A DNA stretch of 64,000 bases from positions 124,001-188,000 of the forward strand of contig JACKHH010000002.1 of the NCBI GenBank assembly GCA_020639095.1. The letters run 5' to 3'. A program made the position numbers and the translations under genes. Positions 7,790-16,392 of the stretch are shown here, piece after piece (position 1 is the stretch's first letter; each line of letters opens with the position of its first letter). The DNA is from Phycisphaerales bacterium (lineage in GTDB: Bacteria; Planctomycetota; Phycisphaerae; UBA1845). The notes under the pieces are model-generated. The model saw only the letters and a program-made list of their open reading frames with translations. It did no database searches and was not told the DNA's origin.

Positions 7790-8818
7790 ATGACCATGAG
7801 GACGCAATCAACGAGACTCGGGTACACGCTGGCAGCACTGCTGCTGATCGTGTGCGCCGCGCCGGCAGCATGTTTCGCGGATGCCGGGCGCGAGACCATT
7901 CACACAGCCGCACAAACGGGCAGTGTCGCGAAGGTGCAGGCGTATCTCGCGGACGCGCCCGAGTTGGTTCGCGCGCGCGACGCGACGGGTGAGACGCCGT
8001 TGCACCGCGCGGCGTTGAGTCGCGATCCGGCGCCGATGCTCAAGCTGCTATTGCAGGCAGGCGCGGACCCCGCAGCCATCGATGATGCCGGTGACACACC
8101 GCTCCACGTGGCAGCCCGCACGCTGCGACAGGACGCGGTGCAGACGCTGCTCGACGCGAAGGCCGACGTCAACGCCGCCAACAATCGCGGCGAATCGCCG
8201 TTGCACGTCGCGATCATCATGGGCGTCAATCTCAAGTCGGAAGCGGAACAACGCAGCCAGGTCGTCAATACGCTCATCAATGCCGGCGCGAACATCGAAG
8301 CCGAAGACAACGATGGCCGCACGCCGCTGCACCTCGCTGCCGTCAAAGGGCGAACGCAAGCTGCCAAGGTGTTGCTCGATGCCGATGCCGACGTCACCGC
8401 ACGCGACAAGATGAAACGCGTACCGCTGCACTGGGCTGCGCTCGCCAACCACGTCGAGGTCATCGACCTGCTGCTCGCGAAGAATGCGGACATCGCAGCT
8501 GCCGACGCCGACGGCAATACGCCATTGCACACGGCAGCCCTTCGCTTCCGCAAGGATGCGATCAAGGCGCTGCTCGCAGCCCACGCACCGGTCAACGCAC
8601 TCAACAGCAAACGCGAGACGCCGCTCATCACGCTCACCGCCACGCCGCAGGGTCATCACACGGTGGATGCTGCCCTCACCGAAGCCGCGACGCTACTACT
8701 CGATGCCGGGGCAGATCCCAACCTGGCGGACGCGTCACACATGACCGCGCTCGACCACGCCAAGCAGCAGGGCTACACCCAACTGGCGACGCTGCTCGTT
8801 CAACGCGGCGGTGCATAG
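7790..8818 (+). CDS. Secreted ankyrin-repeat protein
   Basis: 342 residues from the ATG at 7790 (7796 is also possible; a TTG at 7778 is less likely). A signal peptide (about residues 8-30, LGYTLAALLLIVCAAPAACFA) directs it to the periplasm or outside. The rest is an ankyrin array of about eight repeats with textbook cores such as GETPLHRAALSRD, GDTPLHVAART, GRTPLHLAAVKG and GNTPLHTAALR. Ankyrin repeats bind proteins; no catalytic domain is attached. It starts 9 nt after the M14 carboxypeptidase stop, so the two are probably co-transcribed. It could act as an inhibitor or partner of that secreted enzyme (inference). Confidence 0.88.
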   Translation: MTMRTQSTRLGYTLAALLLIVCAAPAACFADAGRETIHTAAQTGSVAKVQAYLADAPELVRARDATGETPLHRAALSRDPAPMLKLLLQAGADPAAIDDAGDTPLHVAARTLRQDAVQTLLDAKADVNAANNRGESPLHVAIIMGVNLKSEAEQRSQVVNTLINAGANIEAEDNDGRTPLHLAAVKGRTQAAKVLLDADADVTARDKMKRVPLHWAALANHVEVIDLLLAKNADIAAADADGNTPLHTAALRFRKDAIKALLAAHAPVNALNSKRETPLITLTATPQGHHTVDAALTEAATLLLDAGADPNLADASHMTALDHAKQQGYTQLATLLVQRGGA

Positions 8819-8906
8819 TCGCACGTCGCGCAGATTTTGCGTGTTCGGGTCTTCCATCACCCTCGAAAATCGCGCCGGCAACACTGTGGAAGGGGATGAC
8901 CACCTG

Positions 8907-8986
8907 TGCCACTGCTCTTGAGCAGTGCACTCGGAACAAGCGCGGGCAAAACGCTTCACGTCCACTGCTCAAGAGCAGTGGCACAC
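8907..8986. repeat. Inverted pair of GTGCCACTGCTC palindromes
   Basis: Two copies of an 8-bp hairpin (CACTGCTC / GAGCAGTG) at 8910-8927 and 8963-8980 face each other. Each has GTGCCAC on its outer side, giving a REP-doublet layout. The gap 8819-9184 otherwise holds no gene I can support; long frames through it lack coding character until the ATG at 9185. Confidence 0.7.
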
Positions 8987-9184
8987 AAGGCGCATTCTGC
9001 CACCACATGTCACCCGTGCTTATCGGACGCCGCTCTCACAAACGATTCCGCTTTGGCCAATCACCGGCAGCGGATTTTCGGACGCAACACGTTCACCACC
9101 CGCCCAATGCCGATACTCCCAATAGCATCGCCGGTCAGGCATACCGGCGCAACGAAGCCTGGGACACACCGTGGGAGGTGGCAC

Positions 9185-9412
9185 ATGGCGGGCATGAAGC
9201 GATTCGGTGAGTACGCGGTCGAAATGGGATACTGCACACCAGCCGACGTGCTGCGCGCCGTCAGCATTCAGGATGATCTGGAAGCGCGCGGTTTTCCGCG
9301 CATGCTCATCGGGCTGGTGATGGTGCGCTACGGCATCATCGACAACGGCCAGTTGCTGCACATCCTCAAAATACTGGAACAGCAACACGTCCCCTCGATC
9401 CTCGCGGGGTAG
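9185..9412 (+). CDS. Small GspE-N/MshEN-like protein
   Basis: 75 residues. GGGAGG lies about 8 nt before the ATG, which fixes this start inside a longer open frame. The sequence has two helical half-repeats, FGEYAVEMGYCTPADVLRA and IGLVMVRYGIIDNGQLLHIL. This is the pattern (LGELLVE.G.I....L..AL) of the N-terminal domain of type II secretion and type IV pilus ATPases. In GspE/PilB-like proteins the domain contacts partner proteins or binds cyclic di-GMP; here it stands alone with no ATPase. No signal peptide. Function unknown; the family match is by eye. Confidence 0.6.
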   Translation: MAGMKRFGEYAVEMGYCTPADVLRAVSIQDDLEARGFPRMLIGLVMVRYGIIDNGQLLHILKILEQQHVPSILAG

Positions 9413-9444
9413 TCCACACAGAACCAAGAATACGGGACCGTCGA

Positions 9445-10635
9445 TTACGCCGAAGCAAGCAGCGCCGATTGCGCTGCCTGCTTTCTGCCCGCGACCCACT
9501 GCCGCATCGCCTTTTGAACAGCATTCCACTCGCTGGACAACCGCGTCTGCACGAACTTGGTGAAGAGTTCGTCCAGCACCTCACTCAGATCCGCCATCGA
9601 TTCGCAACGGGCTTCCAGAATGGCGGCTTTCTCCTTCTGCTCGATCTGCGGGAGCACCAGACCGGTGACATCAAGCTTGGTTCCGTCGAGTGTCAGCGTC
9701 CACTCGCCCGCGCGTGCCGCGAGGATCAGACCGAGCTTCACGGGCTGCTTGCCGACGGAAAGGGCCGCACGCGCCTCCACCGAGCGCGCCGGCGAATCGC
9801 AGCGCAGGTTGGCGGTCCCCGTAAGGTTGAAATCGCATTTGAGCTGCGCGAGATCGATGAGCGTGGCTGCGACGTCCGCGTTGCGCACCAACTCAAAGAC
9901 GCCCTCGACGTTCTCGACGGTGTACCAGATCCAGGTCAGAAACTCTCGCCCGAAGAATCCACGATCCTCCGGGTCGAGCGTATACGCGTCGGCGTCGATC
10001 TCGTCGGGCGGGTCGATGAAATGCGCCGGTTTCGCGTCTTCATACGCGCGCATCAGCCCGAGTTCTTCCGCACGCCGGCCCGCGAGTTCGTGCGCGGTGA
10101 CTGGTTCAAGCGGCGTCTCGAACGTGTCCGCGAAGAGCCGCTGCAACTTTTCGCCCGCACCAGCCGATGTCGTCCCAACGTAGAGCATGCTGCGTTCGAG
10201 ATCGATGATCACGGGGATCGACGTGATGCGGCGAAACGCACCGCTGCGTGCTTCCGATTCCGCGCGACGCTTGGCTGCGTCCTTGGCTTCGCGGAGTTCC
10301 TTCTTGCTGAGGAAGTCTCGGCCGGAGGCTTCGCGGGCGACCTCCTGCTCGATCGCGAAGTAGCTGCGCAGAATGGACGACGGCGGCGTGTTGCGTTCGA
10401 GGCGCATGTTGACCTGCGCGAACCGCCCCACCGCGATCTTCTCCGCGCCGAAGTCGACGTCGAAGAGATGCTGCGGCGTGATCCAACCCATGTCCACGCC
10501 ATCGGCGGCTGCACTGCCATACCGACCAAAAGCAGCCGCGTTCAACCTCTCCAGGAACACATCGTCGATCGACGTGTGTACGAATCCCGGCATGCGAAAA
10601 CGACGAAAGGTCACTCGACCCGAAACGAATCCCAT
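9445..10635 (-). CDS. RdgC-like recombination-associated protein
   Basis: 396 residues. The order of motifs resembles E. coli RdgC: MGWITPQ near residue 50, then PSSILRSYFAIE, a charged SKKELREAKDAAKRR helix (about 115-135), SGAFRRITSIPVIIDL, and a domain (about 145-190) repeating the beta-rich N-terminal fold. RdgC forms a ring around DNA and modulates RecA; it is mostly known from Proteobacteria. The C-terminal half (about 230-396) is more divergent. GGGAG precedes the ATG at 10635. No recombination gene is adjacent. The match is by pattern only, so an RdgC-fold protein with another role is possible. Confidence 0.6.
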   Translation of the reverse strand: MGFVSGRVTFRRFRMPGFVHTSIDDVFLERLNAAAFGRYGSAAADGVDMGWITPQHLFDVDFGAEKIAVGRFAQVNMRLERNTPPSSILRSYFAIEQEVAREASGRDFLSKKELREAKDAAKRRAESEARSGAFRRITSIPVIIDLERSMLYVGTTSAGAGEKLQRLFADTFETPLEPVTAHELAGRRAEELGLMRAYEDAKPAHFIDPPDEIDADAYTLDPEDRGFFGREFLTWIWYTVENVEGVFELVRNADVAATLIDLAQLKCDFNLTGTANLRCDSPARSVEARAALSVGKQPVKLGLILAARAGEWTLTLDGTKLDVTGLVLPQIEQKEKAAILEARCESMADLSEVLDELFTKFVQTRLSSEWNAVQKAMRQWVAGRKQAAQSALLASA

Positions 10636-10977
10636 GGAACATCTCCCTGCGGCCTGCGGGCCTCATGCCCGCGCCTTCGATTCACTCATTAAGGACCAGC
10701 AAAGCGGGAGAGTATGCAACGCGCCGCACCGCGGTCAACCCGCGCAACTGACGGCAAAGGTGTGAGCAAACCTGTGAGTTCTTTCGTAACTGTCGGCGTC
10801 TGCAAATGCTGACGGGATGTGGATTGTTGCGGTGAAAGGTGAACTTTTTGTGCCGCCAACGCGCGCACCGTCGCGACACAGCTTGTGGGCGGATAGATGC
10901 GCGGTGCGACGCTGTGCGCGTTCGCCCCAGGCTTGGCGCCTGGGGTTCTGATGCCATGCGCTCGACTCGTTCAATCA
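10636..10977. other. Intergenic region with one repeat
   Basis: The 342-nt gap lies between the start of the RdgC-like gene and the end of the GGDEF-HD gene, both on the minus strand. The only recognisable element is the TTGGC-loop hairpin at 10925-10945. No gene or clear promoter was found. Confidence 0.6.
10925..10945 (+). repeat. TTGGC-loop hairpin, copy 3
   Basis: Identical in stem, loop and the following TTCTGAT to the copy at 1313-1333. It lies 33 nt beyond the stop codon of the minus-strand GGDEF-HD gene. Confidence 0.75.
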
Positions 10978-12516
10978 CTACGCGATCGCGACGCCGGCGA
11001 AGCAGTTCAGCGCCGCATCGACCACATGTGGCGCGAACTGCCTTCCCCGTTGACGGCGCAATTCCGTCAACGCTTCTTCCGGCGACCGCGCGGGCTGATA
11101 CGATCGATCGCTCGTCATCGTGACGAACGCGTCCGCGACGTGCAGCACCTGCCCGCCGAGCACTTCCCGCAGATCATTCGTCGGGCGCGGGGTATCGTGG
11201 CGATCATGGTGTCGCAAAATACAAGCTGCGGTCAAGACATCGACGCCCAGCAGCCTTGCGAAGTCCGCGCCGTCGTGTGGATGACGGCGGATGAGTTGAC
11301 ACTCCTCTTCGCTTAGCCCACTGGGCTTGTCGAGCACGCACTCGGGCACGCAGAATTTCCCAATATCGTGCAGCATGCCGGCGCAGCGCACGCGTTGACG
11401 CAGTTCCTGAGGAATGTTGAGCAAGCGCGCAAGCTGCCACGCGGCATCACTAACCTGCATCGAGTGCGCGGTGAGATGCGCGCGCTGCGTCGGGCCAAGG
11501 TGCCCATCGGCTGCTGCGAGCAGGTCGCGGTAGCGTCCGACGGGATCGCCCGGCGCCAGCCGGCCCACCAGGTCGGCGAAAAGCGCGTGCCGGGTGCTGC
11601 ACACCCGATCGCGCCCGTTTTGCTTTGCGTAGTACATGGCCTGATCAGCGCTGCTCACCGCAATGCGCGCGATGTCGACACACGGTTCTGCGTGTACGCC
11701 AATGCTGATGGTGACGCCAATCCGCTTCTTGCGCCAGCGCACGGTGATTTGCGCTACCGCATTGCGCACCTGCTCCGCCCAATGCATGCCCACCGCCAAC
11801 GAAGAGTCGGGCCTGCACATGATGAACTCTTCACCGCCCCAGCGCGCGAGCAAGTCGCTGCGTTCGCAGTGTTGCCGCATGGCGCGCGCCACCGTGCGCA
11901 GCACGCGGTCACCGCAGTCGTGCCCATACGAATCGTTGATCTGTTTGAAATGGTCGATGTCGACCATGATGACCACGCACTCGCCGCGGCGATCCATCAG
12001 GTGCCGGCCCTGGTCGCCGAACTGGCGTTCGAGCGCGCGGCGATTGGCCAGTCCGGTAAGTGGATCGCGCGTCGCGAGTTGTTCGAGACGGAATACGCGG
12101 CGTTCCATTCTGCGGCGCTCGCGCTGTTGGTTCGCGTGGTTGCCGATAACCGCGTCCAGCCGATCCCAGAGCTTCGCGGAAACGACCGCATCATCCTTGT
12201 GGAGGAAATCGAAGCTACCCGATCGCATGCTGCGAATGACGACATCCTGTTCGTCGCTGCCTGATACAACGATGGTTGGGCACGCGAGCTGGTGCTCGCG
12301 AATGAAGCACAGCAGCGCGTCGGCTTGGCCGTCCTCAAGATTGAAGTCCGTGAGCACGAGATCGAACTTCTCGCGTGAAAGCGCTGCCAGCGCATCCGAG
12401 CAGTTCGTGGCGCACTGTATCCGGACGTCGCGTGACCCGTCCCGCAGCGCGCGCGAGATCAACTCGCAATGGTCCGGATCGTCATCAATCAAGAGGATAT
12501 TCAACGCGTGTGTCAT
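10978..12516 (-). CDS. Response regulator with GGDEF and HD domains
   Basis: 512 residues in three domains. The receiver (about 5-125) has the phospho-site in LVLTDFNL and a terminal lysine in DFLHKDD. The diguanylate cyclase domain (about 160-320) has an intact RWGGEEF active site, so it can probably make cyclic di-GMP. The product-inhibition RxxD site is not intact (ERSD). The HD domain (about 340-505) has MLHDIGKF and RRHPHDGA but lacks the GYP motif (HHDRHDTPRP replaces HHERWDGSGYP), so phosphodiesterase activity is doubtful. GGAG lies upstream of the ATG at 12516. It is followed upstream by a histidine kinase/regulator pair on the same strand. Confidence 0.88.
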   Translation of the reverse strand: MTHALNILLIDDDPDHCELISRALRDGSRDVRIQCATNCSDALAALSREKFDLVLTDFNLEDGQADALLCFIREHQLACPTIVVSGSDEQDVVIRSMRSGSFDFLHKDDAVVSAKLWDRLDAVIGNHANQQRERRRMERRVFRLEQLATRDPLTGLANRRALERQFGDQGRHLMDRRGECVVIMVDIDHFKQINDSYGHDCGDRVLRTVARAMRQHCERSDLLARWGGEEFIMCRPDSSLAVGMHWAEQVRNAVAQITVRWRKKRIGVTISIGVHAEPCVDIARIAVSSADQAMYYAKQNGRDRVCSTRHALFADLVGRLAPGDPVGRYRDLLAAADGHLGPTQRAHLTAHSMQVSDAAWQLARLLNIPQELRQRVRCAGMLHDIGKFCVPECVLDKPSGLSEEECQLIRRHPHDGADFARLLGVDVLTAACILRHHDRHDTPRPTNDLREVLGGQVLHVADAFVTMTSDRSYQPARSPEEALTELRRQRGRQFAPHVVDAALNCFAGVAIA

Positions 12517-12730
12517 CAACTACTCCAGCCGAAATACCTAGGTTTGATCGGCAGGATAGCAGCAGGCGCTGAGCGTCCGGCAGCGCTTTAATAGGTTGTG
12601 CGACTCGACGTGAACTTGGGTCGGAAGCGCGCGTGCGCATGACGGCCAATCATGCGTATTATGCGCCGTTGTATCTCAGCAAACGCCGGTGAGTCTTATA
12701 CGGAGAAACACGTGCAACGCGACGCGCCGT

Positions 12731-13180
12731 CTACTGCGGTGGAATGCTCACGAGCTGCAACCAGTAGTGACGAAGTTCGCGAATGGTGTCGATAAACTTC
12801 GCGGTATCGACCGGTTTGGTGACAAATGAATTGCACCCGATCTTGTACATGCGGACGATGTCAGCCTCCTGGTCGGAAGTGGTTAACACGACGACTGGAA
12901 TGTGGCGCAGCGAGTCCGTTCGACGCATCTCTTCAAGCACTTCGCGCCCATCCATGCGCGGCAGGTTGAGATCGAGGAATACGATGTCGGGCGGTGACAC
13001 ACCTTTGCCGGCGTACTGGCCACGGCACAACAGGTAGTCAAGCGCCTCCTCGCCATCCTGAACGTGCTTGAGATCAACCCTGACCTGATCGTCCTCCAAC
13101 GCGCGCTGCGTCAGTCGGAAGTCATCCGGATCATCTTCAACGTAGAGAATTGTCGCGGGCCTGGCTAGGTTTCTTTGCAT
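12731..13180 (-). CDS. Single-domain response regulator (Rcp1-like)
   Basis: 149 residues, a complete receiver domain: acidic pair in YVEDDPDD, phospho-aspartate in IVFLDLNLPRMDG, threonine in VVVLTTS and lysine in FVTKPVD. It belongs to the Rcp1-type group of stand-alone receivers, with an inserted loop (LLCRGQYAGKGVSPP), that pair with phytochrome-like or PAS histidine kinases. Its start overlaps the kinase gene end by 16 nt, so the two are translationally linked and almost certainly cognate. AGGATG precedes the ATG. There is no output domain; it may pass phosphate on or bind a target. Confidence 0.92.
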   Translation of the reverse strand: MQRNLARPATILYVEDDPDDFRLTQRALEDDQVRVDLKHVQDGEEALDYLLCRGQYAGKGVSPPDIVFLDLNLPRMDGREVLEEMRRTDSLRHIPVVVLTTSDQEADIVRMYKIGCNSFVTKPVDTAKFIDTIRELRHYWLQLVSIPPQ

Positions 13181-14766
13181 AGAGCATCCTTACCCTGGGG
13201 CAGCACGAAGATGAATCGGCTACCTGTCCCCTCCTTGGACTCAACCCAGATGCGGCCGCCGTGACGCTCCACGGCGCGACGACAAATGGAGAGCCCCACG
13301 CCGCTGCCCTCCTTTTGCGAACGGCTGTGGAGCCGTTTGAACGGAGCGAAAACCTTCTCCGAGTACTCGCTCGCAATGCCAATGCCGTTGTCAATCACGC
13401 TGAGGCGGACACCTTCGTCGGTTTCCTCAGCCGCCAAGTGCACGGCTGGATTGCGATCGGGCGCGGCAAACTTCAGCGCGTTGCCGATCAGATTCTGATA
13501 GACCTGGGTAATCAGCGTCTTGTCGACTTCGATTTCCGGCAGTGGATCGCGCGTGACAACCGCACCGGTCGAGTCGATTTGCACGGAAAGCGCATCCAGC
13601 GCATCATCGACAAGGCGATCGAGTGGCACACGTGCCCGCTTCATCTCCGACTTGCCCGAGCGCGAGAGCGCGAGAAGATCCTGCACAAGCGTGCGCATGC
13701 GCTGCGCCGACCGGGAGATCACGTCGATATCTGTCGCGGCGTGCTCCGAAAGATCGCCGCCAATATCTTGCCGGAGTAAATCGCTGAAGCTGATCAACTT
13801 GCGCAGCGGTTCCTGCAAGTCGTGCGACGCGAGGTAGGTGAACTCATCAAGCTCCTTATTACGCTGCGCAAGCTCCGCCGCCTCGCGTTTGAGCGCTTCC
13901 TCCGCGGCCTTCCGTCGGGAAATATCCACGACAGCGCTGAGGATTTGCACGCCGTCCTCAGTATCCACCGGACTCAACCCGATGCTCAGCTGAATTTGCC
14001 TTCCGTCTTTGTGCCTGCCCACGAGGTCGTCTCGTTCGGACATGCGGCGTACGGCTGGTGATGAACAGTACGTGGACCGCTGCACTGCGTGCGCGCTGCG
14101 CATCGAATCCGGTACGAGGATATCGATGGACTGACCGACCAGCTCCTCGCGGGCATATCCGAAGAGCTTCTCAGTCGTGCCGTTGACCATTGTGATCGTG
14201 CCCGACGGATCCGACATGATCAGCGCATTCGGCGCCGTCTCGAAGACCTGACGAAAACGTGCTTCGCTGCGCCGTAGCGCTGACTCCGACTCCCGCCATT
14301 GCGAAATGTCGACAATCGCGCTGATCACCTGAACGCCATCGGCAGTCTTTACCGGGCTCAGACCTACTTCGATGGGAATCAACCGCCCATCCTTGTGCCG
14401 ACCTTGCAGATCATCGCGGACGGACATCATTCGCTCAGACGGTGCCTTGAAGAAGGCAGTCCGGTGCTGGACATGGGCGGCGCGGAGCGCTTCAGGCACA
14501 AGTTCCTCAATCTGCATCCCGGCGAAATCCGCGCGCGCGTAGCCGAAGAGCAGCTCGGCCCGTTTATTGACCTGGGTGATCCGCCCGGTGGCATCGGAAA
14601 GAATCAGCGCCGTCGGAGCGGCTTCGAACACTTTGCGGAAGAGCGGATCGTCGGATTGAATCGCCGGCCCGTCGCCGGTCGGAGCGCCGTCGGCACGTCC
14701 CACTGCGGACGGGCGACGAGCGCTCGTTTGCGTCACACCCGAACCAGCGTTTGGAGGCACAGACAT
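13165..14766 (-). CDS. PAS-PAS sensor histidine kinase
   Basis: 533 residues, no membrane segment, so a cytoplasmic sensor. Two PAS domains (about 40-160 and 165-285) are strongly alike, each with FGYAR...VP.(A/S)(L/M)R and GRHKDGR.I blocks, which points to internal duplication. Then come a HisKA domain with the phospho-histidine in YLASHDLQEPLRKL (about 310) and a HATPase domain with NLIGNALKF, DNGIGI and GSGVGLSIC (about 425-525). The ATG at 14766 was chosen over an upstream TTG. It is operonic with the receiver at 12731. The PAS ligand is unknown. Confidence 0.92.
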   Translation of the reverse strand: MSVPPNAGSGVTQTSARRPSAVGRADGAPTGDGPAIQSDDPLFRKVFEAAPTALILSDATGRITQVNKRAELLFGYARADFAGMQIEELVPEALRAAHVQHRTAFFKAPSERMMSVRDDLQGRHKDGRLIPIEVGLSPVKTADGVQVISAIVDISQWRESESALRRSEARFRQVFETAPNALIMSDPSGTITMVNGTTEKLFGYAREELVGQSIDILVPDSMRSAHAVQRSTYCSSPAVRRMSERDDLVGRHKDGRQIQLSIGLSPVDTEDGVQILSAVVDISRRKAAEEALKREAAELAQRNKELDEFTYLASHDLQEPLRKLISFSDLLRQDIGGDLSEHAATDIDVISRSAQRMRTLVQDLLALSRSGKSEMKRARVPLDRLVDDALDALSVQIDSTGAVVTRDPLPEIEVDKTLITQVYQNLIGNALKFAAPDRNPAVHLAAEETDEGVRLSVIDNGIGIASEYSEKVFAPFKRLHSRSQKEGSGVGLSICRRAVERHGGRIWVESKEGTGSRFIFVLPQGKDALCKET

Positions 14767-15432
14767 GCGCAATCACACCCAAATGGTCTGACCTGCGAAA
14801 ATCCCGGCAGGCAGTCCACGGAATTCGTCTAAACGTTCCGAGGTGCGGTTGTGCTGCCTGATCCGAAGGCGACCTGTACGAAAGTCCAGCCCCTGCCCGA
14901 ATCCGAGACGCGGCGCGGTGACCAGCCGGCACGCCTTCTCCGCTGTCATTCTGTTCGGCAGGCGCACGCTTGGCAAGTAGATTTCTCTGCCCCGAAATTC
15001 GCGAACGAACCCCACCACGTCCGAATACAATCACCCACTGATGTCCCAACGTACCGACCAACCCAAGACAATCGATGCCGCGTACCGCAAAGCGCCGCGC
15101 GCTTGCGCAGAAACCCGGAGGGGGGAAACGTCGCATCTGCCAGACGGGGTGCCTGGCAAACTCGGTTATCGGCACCACCAGCCTCAAGACCATCGAACGT
15201 CACATCTACAACCACGCCCCCAGGCAAGCCGTTCGCTTTCTTGCGCAAACAGCGGCAATTCGCGGTTGATTGCACGACAACTTCAATGTGGCGGCAGCAT
15301 CACCACACGCACACTGCTTTGGGACCCCGCAAACTTCTCGCGTCCCGCGCATGTTATCCTTTGAACCAAAACGCCGAAGTTGACGACGACAAACCCGTGC
15401 CGGGGATTTGCCGGTCCAACGAGGTCAAGCAC
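14767..15432. other. Long divergent intergenic region
   Basis: About 670 nt between the kinase start (minus) and the first PilZ-like gene (plus), so promoters for both should lie here. A 64-codon frame at 15075-15269 (+) begins MPRTAKRRALAQKPGGG and has reasonable GC at third positions. It lacks a ribosome site and any family resemblance, so I do not call it a gene. Nothing else was recognised. Confidence 0.5.
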
Positions 15433-15741
15433 GTGAAGCAAGATCGTCGAAACACGCCGCGCGGTGACGTCGACCGCCGACGCTCATCGCGCTGGGCGAT
15501 GAATCGCTCGATCCAGTGGCGCGTGCAGGGTCGGCGACAAAGCTGTTCTGGGCTGTTGAAGGAACGGTCGCTGGACGGCCTGTTGATCTTCGCCCCGCAC
15601 AATGAGCAGGTTTCGGTCGGGTCGCGTTTAGTCATCGCCAAACATCTGCGTGAACGACTTGGTTGTCGATCTGCCGTGGTCCGTCGCATCGAAAACGCAA
15701 CAGCGAAATCGTGCGAACTGGTCGCGGAGATCGAGGCGTAG
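15433..15741 (+). CDS. PilZ-like protein 1
   Basis: 102 residues from a GTG with GAGG upstream. Residues 1-25 are arginine-rich (DRRRSSRWAMNRSIQW), as at the start of PilZ domains where an RxxxR motif grips cyclic di-GMP. KERSLDGLLIFAP fits the second motif, (D/N)xSxxG, with glutamate replacing D/N. A beta-rich remainder ends in AVVRRIENATAKSCELVAEIE, the usual final PilZ strands. The long open frame upstream of the GTG has no conserved content. It is the first of three similar small genes on the same strand. Cyclic di-GMP binding is inferred, not shown. Confidence 0.6.
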   Translation: MKQDRRNTPRGDVDRRRSSRWAMNRSIQWRVQGRRQSCSGLLKERSLDGLLIFAPHNEQVSVGSRLVIAKHLRERLGCRSAVVRRIENATAKSCELVAEIEA

Positions 15742-15752
15742 GAGATGACAAC

Positions 15753-16058
15753 GTGCCCTTCGACCGTCGCAGATTTTCCCGACGCGAGCCCGGGCGTCGC
15801 AGCGCATTTCGCAGCTACATGGCGCTCGACGCGCTTTGGCGATCGGCTGCGGGCAATAGCCGTGGCGCTTGCCAGTTGATCGAAGCATCGGAAAGCGGGC
15901 TGGCAGTCATGGGACGATCCGCAAGCGTCCCGACCATCGGGAGCGTTTTTCGACTACATGTAAATGGAAAAACCTGGCGCCGACAAGCCGAGGTCGTACG
16001 CATCGACCCGGTCGCGGACGGCAGAGTTTTGGTCGCAGCCGAGTTCATAAACACCTAG
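15753..16058 (+). CDS. PilZ-like protein 2
   Basis: 101 residues. GGAG (15741-15744) overlaps the end of the previous gene and sits 8 nt before a GTG, which decides this start. It has an N-terminal arginine cluster (FDRRRFSRREPGRR), then LIEASESGLAVMG (ExSxxG), VPTIGSVFRLHV, and the closing strands AEVVRIDPVADGRVLVAAEF. The layout matches the genes on either side. It starts 11 nt after the preceding stop, so co-transcription is near certain. Confidence 0.62.
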   Translation: MPFDRRRFSRREPGRRSAFRSYMALDALWRSAAGNSRGACQLIEASESGLAVMGRSASVPTIGSVFRLHVNGKTWRRQAEVVRIDPVADGRVLVAAEFINT

Positions 16059-16080
16059 ACCCCAGCGGAGGCCGGAGAGT

Positions 16081-16392
16081 ATGAATCGCCGAATCCAACA
16101 GGAGAAGCGGTGCGCGCCGCGGGAAAGTCGCAACGATACCATCTGGTGGGCGTCGCCCCTGGCGCAGGGTGCACACCCGGCGTGGATCCTCGAAACATCG
16201 CGGCGCGGAATCGCATTCCTCACACGTGGCCGACACACGCCGATTCTGGGCATGCACATCGAAACGCTCGATCAGCCGCCCACCAAACGCGGTCAACGCG
16301 GAAAAACGGCAGCCGTGCGCCGCGTCAATCGTGTACACGCCGATCTGTTCGTTGTCGGCGCGGAGTACGTCAATGGCTCGGACAAGAAATAG
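16081..16392 (+). CDS. PilZ-like protein 3
   Basis: 103 residues, with GGAGAG immediately before the ATG. It repeats the pattern of the two genes before it: a basic N-terminus (RRIQQEKRCAPRESR), ILETSRRGIAFLTRG (ExSxxG), GMHIETLD, and the final strands AAVRRVNRVHADLFVVGAEY. It starts 22 nt after the second PilZ-like gene. The three are clearly diverged copies; the first conserved basic block is the least like a canonical RxxxR here. Confidence 0.62.
   Translation: MNRRIQQEKRCAPRESRNDTIWWASPLAQGAHPAWILETSRRGIAFLTRGRHTPILGMHIETLDQPPTKRGQRGKTAAVRRVNRVHADLFVVGAEYVNGSDKK

Noticed and set aside
8907..8986. Possible two-repeat CRISPR
   Set aside because: The copies are inverted, not direct, and there is no array or cas gene.
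9469..10692. 407-codon plus-strand frame over the RdgC-like gene
   Set aside because: Antisense frame with no motif; the minus-strand protein has coherent structure and a ribosome site.
14851..15432. N-terminal extension of the first PilZ-like gene
   Set aside because: The upstream part of the frame is Arg/Pro-rich with no conserved pattern, and GAGG marks the GTG at 15433.
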